This document shows, in pieces, positions 1-5,257 of a stretch of 8,322 nucleotides of DNA (positions are counted from its first letter, which is position 1; each line of letters starts with the position of its first letter). The translations under genes were made by a program, and so were the position numbers. Location of the stretch: the NCBI GenBank assembly GCA_947494085.1, contig CANLTP010000035.1, positions 1 through 8,322 of the forward strand, written 5' to 3'. The notes below the pieces were generated by a model, which had not been told where the DNA came from, searched no databases, and saw only the letters and a program-made list of their open reading frames with translations. The stretch comes from Actinomycetota bacterium (GTDB lineage: Bacteria > Actinomycetota > Actinomycetes > Nanopelagicales > Nanopelagicaceae).

Positions 1-196
1 TGCCGCAGAGCGCGCGGACCGCTTTACCTGTTACTGCAGATTCAACTATTTTTTCTTTACGGACATAGTGTGCGAATTTTTCATGATCGCCTTCTTCATT
101 TGAATGGCGAGTATCTTCCTTCTCCAATACATCGGTAAATGGCTGCAAATCACTCAAGCCTGGAGCTGATTTAGGTGTTCGGGTGAAGATTCCCAT
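1..196 (-). CDS. DUF3039 domain protein, 3' end cut off by the window edge
   Basis: Reading the minus strand from the ATG at 196-194 gives 65 uninterrupted codons to the window edge, so the C-terminal part is missing. The protein begins MGIFTRTPKSAPG and contains EGDHEKFAHYVRKEKIVES (residues 35-53) followed by TGKAVRALCG (56-65). From memory, the GDHE-FAHYVRK block and the following ALCGK-type cysteine motif are the hallmark of DUF3039, a small family widespread in Actinobacteria with no established function. Family members usually continue into a second Cys pair (CPxC), which suggests a small metal-binding protein; that part lies outside the window. The start is supported by the family's short variable N-terminus and by a -10-like hexamer just upstream. 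It is divergent from argF, with 48 bp between the two starts. Confidence 0.82.
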   Translation of the reverse strand, partial: MGIFTRTPKSAPGLSDLQPFTDVLEKEDTRHSNEEGDHEKFAHYVRKEKIVESAVTGKAVRALCG

Positions 197-203
197 GTAA
201 TAA

Positions 204-209
204 ATTCTA
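204..209 (-). promoter_or_regulatory. Candidate -10 box for the DUF3039 gene (near-leaderless start)
   Basis: On the minus strand the hexamer TAGAAT is followed by 7 nt and then the ATG. Transcription would therefore begin at or one base before the start codon. There is no Shine-Dalgarno sequence in the gap, which agrees with a leaderless transcript. I found no convincing -35 element at 16-18 bp spacing, so the call rests on the -10 match and its position. Confidence 0.45.
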
Positions 210-232
210 CCGAGGCCGCTGCCTTTATTGGG

Positions 233-238
233 TATTAT
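233..238 (+). promoter_or_regulatory. Candidate -10 box for argF (leaderless start)
   Basis: The hexamer TATTAT lies exactly 6 nt upstream of the argF ATG, so the predicted transcription start is the A of the ATG. The gap (TCAGCG) has no Shine-Dalgarno sequence. No -35 element is evident at 16-18 bp spacing. The same hexamer-6 nt-ATG geometry is seen before pntAA and before the 48-codon gene at 7381, which makes it more credible. Confidence 0.5.
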
Positions 239-244
239 TCAGCG

Positions 245-1192
245 ATGAAAGACCTATTGCGCACCGAGCATTTATCTCGGGAAGATGTCGAAGTAATCCT
301 TGACACAGCCGCGCAATTCGCGAGCAAACCAATGCGATCTAAAGACGCCTTAGCGAATCAAACTGTTGCTATTTATATGACCAAATCTTCAACTCGTACG
401 AGACTTGCATCAGAAACGGCTGTGGCACACCTTGGTGGCACACCAATTTTCTTACGTGGCGAAGACCTGCAAATTGGTCGAGGCGAAACTATTTCTGACA
501 CCGCAAAAGTCATAAGTGGATTTGCGAGCGCCCTGATAGTTCGAACTTTTGCCCAATCAGATGTTGATGAACTCGGTGCCCACGCAACGATTCCAGTATT
601 AAATGGTTTAACTGATACCGACCATCCAACTCAACTCCTTGCAGATTGGCTAACAATTCGCGAAGTTTTTGGTTCTGATATTTCTGGTCGCAAATTTACA
701 TATGTTGGTGATGGAAACAATATGGCCCATGCCTGGTTAACAATGGGCGCCATCATGGGTGCACACGTTGTCGTTGCAACACCTTCAGGTAAATGGGCTC
801 CGGATGAAACGGCTATTCAAAGTGCAAGAAATATTGCAAGTAAAACTGGCGCAAAGCTTGAAGTCGTTACTGATCCGCATGCTGCAGTTAAAGATGCAAG
901 CGTCGTATATACGGATGTTTGGATGTCAATGGGCGATCCCGAAGCTGTAAGAAGCGAGAAATTAAAAGCGCTAGCACCATTTGCAGTAACTAAGGATTTA
1001 ATGTCGATGACCGCATCGGATTCAATATTTATGCATTGCTTACCTGCACATCGTGGCGAAGAAGTTGAGGCCGAGGTTATTGATGGCCCCAAGTCGGTCA
1101 TTTGGCGTGAGGCTTTTCACCGCCGAACAACAATTCAAGCCGTTCTCTACCACTTAGTTCGCGGCGAATTAACGGGTAATCACGAAAAATAA
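245..1192 (+). CDS. argF: Ornithine carbamoyltransferase
   Basis: Cytosolic enzyme that joins carbamoyl phosphate and ornithine to make citrulline in arginine biosynthesis. The 315 residues match the usual length. The carbamoyl-phosphate loop STRTR is at 49-53, the GRGETISDTA segment at 79-88, HPTQ at 127-130, the GDGNNMAHAW hinge at 155-164, the ornithine-binding DVWMSMG loop at 224-230, and the catalytic HCLPAHRG at 264-271 with Cys265. SMG plus HCLP separate it from aspartate carbamoyltransferases. Two places differ from the common pattern: STRTR is followed by LASE rather than the usual FSFE or CAFE, and the C-terminal AENR motif reads AFHR (290-293), keeping the arginine. No other arg gene is nearby, although actinobacteria usually have argF in an arg cluster, so a relocated or second copy is possible. 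The ATG start fits the family N-terminus and the leaderless -10. Confidence 0.93.
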   Translation: MKDLLRTEHLSREDVEVILDTAAQFASKPMRSKDALANQTVAIYMTKSSTRTRLASETAVAHLGGTPIFLRGEDLQIGRGETISDTAKVISGFASALIVRTFAQSDVDELGAHATIPVLNGLTDTDHPTQLLADWLTIREVFGSDISGRKFTYVGDGNNMAHAWLTMGAIMGAHVVVATPSGKWAPDETAIQSARNIASKTGAKLEVVTDPHAAVKDASVVYTDVWMSMGDPEAVRSEKLKALAPFAVTKDLMSMTASDSIFMHCLPAHRGEEVEAEVIDGPKSVIWREAFHRRTTIQAVLYHLVRGELTGNHEK

Positions 1193-1193
1193 T

Positions 1194-1222
1194 AGGACAC
1201 ATTGCGCTCGAGGCACTAATCT
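1194..1222 (+). promoter_or_regulatory. Candidate promoter for the pnt operon
   Basis: AGGACA (1194-1199, 4 of 6 matches to TTGACA) is separated by 17 bp from TAATCT (1217-1222). The predicted transcription start is the A of the ATG at 1229, 6 nt after the -10. It begins two bases after the argF stop codon. This would give pnt its own leaderless transcript, although read-through from argF is also possible because no terminator is visible between them. Confidence 0.5.
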
Positions 1223-1228
1223 TTGGGC

Positions 1229-2359
1229 ATGCGAATAGCCGTAGCAAAAGAAATCCGGTCTGGTGAAGCTCGTGTAGCACTCGTCCCAGACATCATCTCC
1301 AAGTTAACTAAAGCTGGTCTTGAAGTTGTTATCGAAGCTGGTGCCGGAGTTGCATCTGGCTTTCAAGATAGCGAGTTCACTTCAGCTGGTGCCACAGTTA
1401 AAAGTGGCAATGTAATAAGTGATGCCGATGTAGTTGCCTCGGTTACAGCGCTGACTCCAGATCAAATGAAGTCACTTAAAAAGGGTGCGCTAACAATCTC
1501 TTTCCTCTCCCCAACAACTTCTGTTGATTCGATTGAAGCCGCTGCAAGTGCTGGCGTAACCGCGCTCTCCTTGGAACTGGTTCCTAGAATTTCACGTGCG
1601 CAATCTATGGATGCGCTAACTTCACAAGCCCTCTGCGCGGGATATCGCGCTTCACTAGTCGCCGCAGAACTTTCACCAAGATTTTTCCCATTGCTTATGA
1701 CCGCTGCTGGAACAGTTACACCAGCACAAGTTGTTATCTTGGGCGCAGGTGTTGCTGGACTTCAGGCAATTGCTACTGCAAAACGTCTAGGCGCAGTAGT
1801 AAGTGCTTACGATGTTCGCCCATCTTCAGCAGATGAAGTTAAATCAATGGGTGCAAAATTTATTACCCTTGAACTTGAAGCACTCGAAGGTGCTGGCGGC
1901 TACGCCCGCGAAATGACTGAAGAGCGCGCTGCTAAACAACGCGAACTTCTTACTCCTTATCTAGCCGCTGCAGATGTTGTAATCACAACCGCAGCTGTTC
2001 CAGGAAGACCAGCACCAAGACTTGTTACCGGACAGATGGTTTCAGCGATGAAATCTGGCGCAGTGATTGTCGATCTTGCAGCCGAATCTGGTGGAAACGT
2101 TGAAGGAAGTAAGCCAGGTGAAACTATTACAACAGCGAATGGCGTAGTTATCTGGGGCGGAAAAGATGTTCCAAGCCAATTGCCATATCACGCATCAATG
2201 TTGTTCTCACGTAACGTTGTAAATCTTCTGCTGCTTATGACAAAGAGCGTTGATGGAAAGCCAACTGGCGATGTAATCCCAGATTTCTCAGATGAAATTA
2301 TCGATGCCGCAACACTTACACATGGCGGCGCTCGTCGCACACCGGAGGGCAAGAAATAA
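1229..2359 (+). CDS. pntAA: Proton-translocating NAD(P)+ transhydrogenase, subunit alpha 1 (NAD(H)-binding domain I)
   Basis: Soluble domain I subunit of the transhydrogenase, which transfers hydride between NAD(H) and NADP(H) on the cytoplasmic side, coupled to proton movement. Numbering from the ATG at 1229 (376 residues): N-terminal IRSGEARVALVPD (9-21), RISRAQSMD (120-128), the Rossmann NAD-binding GAGVAG (172-177) followed by YDVRP (194-198), PGRPAP (258-263) and DLAAESGGN (282-290). These motifs and the length match the alpha-1 subunit of the split, three-gene enzymes. The reading frame also allows TTG at 1223, two codons earlier. I prefer the ATG because the TAATCT -10 lies 6 nt before it and there is no Shine-Dalgarno for either start. 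The stop overlaps the pntAB start by one base. Confidence 0.95.
   Translation: MRIAVAKEIRSGEARVALVPDIISKLTKAGLEVVIEAGAGVASGFQDSEFTSAGATVKSGNVISDADVVASVTALTPDQMKSLKKGALTISFLSPTTSVDSIEAAASAGVTALSLELVPRISRAQSMDALTSQALCAGYRASLVAAELSPRFFPLLMTAAGTVTPAQVVILGAGVAGLQAIATAKRLGAVVSAYDVRPSSADEVKSMGAKFITLELEALEGAGGYAREMTEERAAKQRELLTPYLAAADVVITTAAVPGRPAPRLVTGQMVSAMKSGAVIVDLAAESGGNVEGSKPGETITTANGVVIWGGKDVPSQLPYHASMLFSRNVVNLLLLMTKSVDGKPTGDVIPDFSDEIIDAATLTHGGARRTPEGKK
2344..2348 (+). promoter_or_regulatory. Ribosome binding site for pntAB inside the end of pntAA
   Basis: GGAGG lies 10 nt upstream of the pntAB ATG, within the last codons of pntAA. With the TAATG overlap it indicates coupled translation. Confidence 0.7.
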
Positions 2360-2652
2360 TGAATATGGATCCTATGGTTATTCTGACAATCTTTATTCTC
2401 TCGGTCTTCGTGGGATTTGAAGTTGTTTCAAAAGTTTCAACAACACTTCACACACCTCTTATGTCAGGTGCAAATGCAATTCACGGAATCATTCTGATTG
2501 GTGCAATCATCGTTGCTGCTGGAGCGAAAACCACTTTAGAAACCACTCTGGCAATTCTCGCAGTTGTATTAGCAACCATAAATTTGGTGGGCGGCTTTGT
2601 GGTCACAGATCGCATGCTCGAAATGTTTAAAGGAAAGGGCGGTAAGAAGTAA
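2359..2652 (+). CDS. pntAB: NAD(P)+ transhydrogenase, subunit alpha 2 (membrane part)
   Basis: Small membrane subunit of the split transhydrogenase, contributing helices to the proton-conducting domain II. It has 97 residues with three hydrophobic spans at about 6-23, 37-55 and 59-82. Family motifs are GFEVVSKVSTTLHTPLMSG (19-37), the NAIHGI segment (39-44) and VTDRMLEMFK near the C-terminus (82-91). His42 sits in the second span and matches the histidine proposed to line the proton path in three-subunit enzymes such as that of Thermus thermophilus. It is joined to both neighbours by 1-nt TAATG overlaps, and pntAB-pntB coupling would keep the membrane subunits in step. The length is normal for alpha-2 subunits. 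Confidence 0.94.
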   Translation: MNMDPMVILTIFILSVFVGFEVVSKVSTTLHTPLMSGANAIHGIILIGAIIVAAGAKTTLETTLAILAVVLATINLVGGFVVTDRMLEMFKGKGGKK

Positions 2653-4034
2653 TGAATTCAAATCTTTATGCCCTAATCGGACTTATTGTTGCAATCTCTT
2701 TCATTATGGCACTTAAGGGGCTTTCCGCTCCGAAGACTGCGCGTCGTGGAAATTTAATTGGTGCCGTTGGTGCTACTGTCGCAACAATAATCGTCTTCTT
2801 TGATCCTGCTATCGAAGAGCGCAACAACACACTTTTAATTATTGGCGCAATCGCCTTTGGTGTAATCGTTGGAGTTCCTGCGGCTCGCAGAATCCAAATG
2901 ACTCAGATGCCACAACTTGTTGCACTATTTAACGGTGTTGGTGGCGGTGCTGCTGCTCTTGTATCAATTGTTGAATATTTGCATCTAGGTGATGACGCAA
3001 GTACCGGCGAAGTATTAGCAACCGTATTCACCGTATTGGTTGGAAGCGTTTCATTCTCTGGTTCAATCGTTACCTTCTTAAAGCTGCAAGAACTAATGAC
3101 TACACGACCAGTTGTTTTCCCTGGTGGTCGCTTCGTTATCGCAGCAACTTTGGCTGGCGCACTTGGAACTTCTGGTTGGGTAATTTCAAGTGGTGGAACA
3201 ACTCCACTCTTAGTTCTAGCTGGTCTCTCACTTCTATTTGGAATTCTCTTCGTGCTACCTGTTGGCGGCGCCGATGTTCCAATCGTTATTTCATTACTTA
3301 ACGCTTTCACCGGATTAACAGTTGCAGCTAGCGGATATGTTCTGCAGTCAACGTTGCTTATTGTTGCTGGAACTCTTGTTGGTGCATCAGGAACAATCCT
3401 TACTCGCAAGATGGCAGAAGCGATGGGACGTTCACTCTTTGGAACGCTCTTCGGTGCCTTCACTGCGAAACCACAAGCTGCAGCAGAAGCAGGCGAAGCC
3501 CGTCCAGTTAAATCTGGATCACCAGATGATGTTGCAATTCTTCTTAACTATGCACAACGTGTTGTAATCGTTCCTGGTTTTGGATTAGCAGTTGCGCAGG
3601 CACAACACACAGTTCGCGAACTTGCAGATTTGTTGGCAGCTAAGGGCGTAGAAGTTGCATATGGAATTCATCCAGTTGCCGGTCGTATGCCTGGTCATAT
3701 GAACGTTCTTCTTGCTGAAGCAAATGTTCCATACGAGCAATTGGTTGAAATGGAAGAGATCAACCCAACATTCCCACAGACCGATGTAGTTCTAGTGGTT
3801 GGTGCAAACGATGTTGTTAACCCAGCAGCAAAAACCACACCTGGTTGCCCAATTTATGGAATGCCAATTCTTGATGTTGCTAGTGCTGGAAATGTTATTT
3901 TCCTAAAGCGCTCAATGCGTCCTGGTTTTGCTGGTATCGAGAATGATCTTCTCTATGATGCAAAAACCACGCTGCTCTTTGGTGATGCGAAAGATTCGCT
4001 AACTAAAGTTGTAAATGCCCTAAAAGCTCTTTAA
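2652..4034 (+). CDS. pntB: NAD(P)+ transhydrogenase, subunit beta (membrane domain II and NADP(H)-binding domain III)
   Basis: Beta subunit: it holds most of the membrane helices and the NADP(H) site, and with PntAA and PntAB forms the enzyme that makes NADPH at the expense of the proton gradient. Of 460 residues, about 1-265 are hydrophobic spans and 270-290 is an Ala/Glu-rich linker. Domain III (about 291-460) has PGFGLAVAQAQH (308-319), IHPVAGRMPGHMNVLLAEA (339-357), VGANDVVNPAA (383-393), IYGMPILD (401-408) and KRSMRPGFAGIEN (419-431). All are signature NADP-binding elements. Asn94, in the MPQLVALFNG segment, occupies the place of the proton-channel His91 of E. coli PntB. Asn217 in LLNAFTG matches the conserved channel Asn222 region. 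Last gene of the operon; it converges on the pirin gene. Confidence 0.96.
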   Translation: MNSNLYALIGLIVAISFIMALKGLSAPKTARRGNLIGAVGATVATIIVFFDPAIEERNNTLLIIGAIAFGVIVGVPAARRIQMTQMPQLVALFNGVGGGAAALVSIVEYLHLGDDASTGEVLATVFTVLVGSVSFSGSIVTFLKLQELMTTRPVVFPGGRFVIAATLAGALGTSGWVISSGGTTPLLVLAGLSLLFGILFVLPVGGADVPIVISLLNAFTGLTVAASGYVLQSTLLIVAGTLVGASGTILTRKMAEAMGRSLFGTLFGAFTAKPQAAAEAGEARPVKSGSPDDVAILLNYAQRVVIVPGFGLAVAQAQHTVRELADLLAAKGVEVAYGIHPVAGRMPGHMNVLLAEANVPYEQLVEMEEINPTFPQTDVVLVVGANDVVNPAAKTTPGCPIYGMPILDVASAGNVIFLKRSMRPGFAGIENDLLYDAKTTLLFGDAKDSLTKVVNALKAL

Positions 4035-4071
4035 CTAATTAACGTAGCTAGTTAAATTAATTAGATAGTTA
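4033..4071. terminator. Possible AT-rich bidirectional terminator between pntB and the pirin gene
   Basis: The 34-bp spacer between the two convergent stop codons holds a perfect 8-bp inverted repeat, CTAATTAA (4035-4042) and TTAATTAG (4057-4064). It is flanked by AACTA at 4033-4037 and TAGTT at 4066-4070. An internal TAGCTA palindrome lies in the loop. The stems are nearly pure A/T and there is no clear U-run, so this is not a classical intrinsic terminator. Its position between converging genes is the main argument. Confidence 0.35.
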
Positions 4072-5118
4072 CTGGCCTTCAACAATTTCTGTTGGAGCTC
4101 CATGCACATCTATTGCTCCGCCAAGTTTTGCGCCGTCCCCACTTCGATTAAGTGTCTTCACCGGTGCAACATGTTCGGCTGGAACAGTTCCTAATAAGCC
4201 CTTCTGAAAATCATCAAAAGCTTTTAGAACTTCGGCCTTTGTATTCATTACAAATGGTCCCATCCAAGCAACAGGTTCTTTAATTGCTTGTCCGCCGAGA
4301 ATTAAAACATCCATCTCTGGTGATCTAGATTCTTGAGTTGGGTCGGCTTGAACAACCAAGGTATCGCCGTCGCCCATGACAGCAAGTTGTCCCATTTGAA
4401 CTGGTTGTCTTACTTCGCCAACTGTTCCATGGCCATTGAGGGTATAAACAAGTGCGTTGTAATTCTTGTTCCACGGTAGCTCTAACTTTGCACCCGGTGC
4501 AAGCGTTGCATGCACAATTGAAATCGGAGTTTGGGTTGAACCTGGGCCAGCATGTCCAGCAACTTCACCCGCAATTACTCTGATTAAAACTCCACCGTCA
4601 CTTGATGCAAGTAACTTAACATCAGCTGCTCGCAGATCTTGATATGCCGGCTTCGACCATTTTTTCTCCGCTGGCAAATTCACCCAGAGTTGGAAACCAT
4701 GAAAAAGTCCGCCGCTCATAACTAAATGTTCCGGTGGGGTTTCAATATGCAAAATTCCTGCACCAGCTGTCATCCACTGAGTATCACCATTTGTGATTGT
4801 TCCACCACCACCGTGATTATCTTTGTGATCAAAGATTCCATCAATAATGTATGTAACAGTTTCAAAGCCACGGTGTGGATGCCAAGGAGTTCCCTTTGGT
4901 TCACCAGGTGCATATTCCACTTCACCCATTTGATCAAGATGTATAAACGGATCAAGCTCTGCTAGATCAACGCCAGCAAATGCTCGGCGGACTGGGAAAC
5001 CTTCACCTTCATAACCTTGTGGCGCAGTAGTAACGCTCTTAACCCCACGAGCACGAGCATTTGGTTCTGCAATTACTCTCGGCAGAATGGTTATGTCGGA
5101 AACTGTTACAGCAGGCAA
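4069..5118 (-). CDS. Pirin family protein (cupin fold)
   Basis: Cytosolic bicupin of 349 residues. The N-terminal pirin domain (about 25-150) carries the metal-binding set His80 and His82 (PWHPHRGFETVTY, 78-90) and His124 and Glu126 (GILHIE, 121-126). These are equivalent to the Fe-binding His/His/His/Glu of human pirin and of the E. coli quercetinase YhhW. The C-terminal pirin domain spans about 180-310, followed by a polar tail of roughly 35 residues past the usual end. Bacterial pirins include quercetin dioxygenases and stress-linked regulators; the substrate cannot be read from sequence. The start is TTG, supported by an AAGGAG Shine-Dalgarno 7 nt upstream and by the absence of any ATG before the metal site. 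It follows the permease gene on the same strand, but with its own 139-bp leader containing a candidate promoter and operator. Confidence 0.92.
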   Translation of the reverse strand: MPAVTVSDITILPRVIAEPNARARGVKSVTTAPQGYEGEGFPVRRAFAGVDLAELDPFIHLDQMGEVEYAPGEPKGTPWHPHRGFETVTYIIDGIFDHKDNHGGGGTITNGDTQWMTAGAGILHIETPPEHLVMSGGLFHGFQLWVNLPAEKKWSKPAYQDLRAADVKLLASSDGGVLIRVIAGEVAGHAGPGSTQTPISIVHATLAPGAKLELPWNKNYNALVYTLNGHGTVGEVRQPVQMGQLAVMGDGDTLVVQADPTQESRSPEMDVLILGGQAIKEPVAWMGPFVMNTKAEVLKAFDDFQKGLLGTVPAEHVAPVKTLNRSGDGAKLGGAIDVHGAPTEIVEGQ

Positions 5119-5125
5119 TTTGCTT

Positions 5126-5131
5126 CTCCTT
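5126..5131 (-). promoter_or_regulatory. Strong Shine-Dalgarno that fixes a TTG start for pirin
   Basis: The minus strand reads AAGGAG, then 7 nt, then TTG (5118-5116). The site is near-ideal, which compensates for the weak start codon and contrasts with the leaderless-type starts elsewhere in the window. Confidence 0.8.
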
Positions 5132-5135
5132 TATT

Positions 5136-5183
5136 AATTACTACATCAATTACTACATCAATTACTAAATTAATTGTTAAATT
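5136..5183. repeat. Four 12-bp tandem units in the pirin leader
   Basis: On the plus strand, two identical units AATTACTACATC (5136-5147 and 5148-5159) are followed by AATTACTAAATT (5160-5171) and the more diverged AATTGTTAAATT (5172-5183). They lie between the candidate pirin promoter and its Shine-Dalgarno, so they would be transcribed as 5' UTR. On the mRNA strand each of the two perfect units contains ATGTAG, a start codon directly followed by a stop. Confidence 0.8.
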
Positions 5184-5193
5184 CTAGTTACCT

Positions 5194-5221
5194 ATCTTAA
5201 CTTAAGATTGAACAAATTCAA
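5194..5221 (-). promoter_or_regulatory. Candidate promoter for pirin
   Basis: On the minus strand TTGAAT (5221-5216) is followed by a 16-bp spacer and TAAGAT (5199-5194). A start near 5187 would give a leader of about 70 nt. The -10 lies inside a perfect inverted repeat, and the -35 inside a second one. Confidence 0.45.
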
Positions 5222-5222
5222 T
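5194..5222. promoter_or_regulatory. Two adjoining inverted repeats, possible operators
   Basis: ATCTTAACTTAAGAT (5194-5208) is a perfect 15-bp palindrome with 7-bp arms around a single C. ATTGAACAAATTCAAT (5207-5222) has perfect 6-bp arms around CAAA and shares two bases with the first. The one-base loop of the first repeat argues for a dimeric DNA-binding protein site rather than an RNA hairpin. They overlap the candidate -10 and -35 of pirin, as repressor sites often do. No regulator gene is in the window. Confidence 0.5.
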
Positions 5223-5257
5223 TCCAGTTTTATTCCAAATTAATACGAACCTATGAA

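Noticed and set aside
817..1101. 94-codon minus-strand frame inside argF
   Set aside because: Antisense to the conserved ornithine-binding and catalytic region of argF, with no protein-like motif and no start signal.
1193..1228. Terminator between argF and pntAA
   Set aside because: The 36 bp contain no inverted repeat with a T-run; only a promoter is visible, so read-through cannot be excluded.
2903..3463. Open reading frame of 186 codons on the minus strand inside pntB
   Set aside because: It lies wholly opposite the strongly conserved membrane domain of pntB, its product has no recognisable motif, and its Pro/Ser/Thr-rich content is what antisense of Gly/Ala/Val-rich membrane code gives.
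4726..4965. Plus-strand frame of 79 codons and minus-strand frame of 61 codons within the pirin gene
   Set aside because: Both overlap the metal-binding core of pirin, which is clearly coding in its own frame.
5136..5183. Tandem repeats considered as a CRISPR array or plasmid iterons
   Set aside because: Units are 12 bp, directly adjacent with no spacers, and there is no cas, rep or par gene; the place is a normal gene leader.
5194..5208. Palindrome considered as a terminator for the permease gene
   Set aside because: A one-base loop and an all-A/T core cannot make a stable RNA hairpin, and no T-run follows at the right place; a protein-binding site is more likely.
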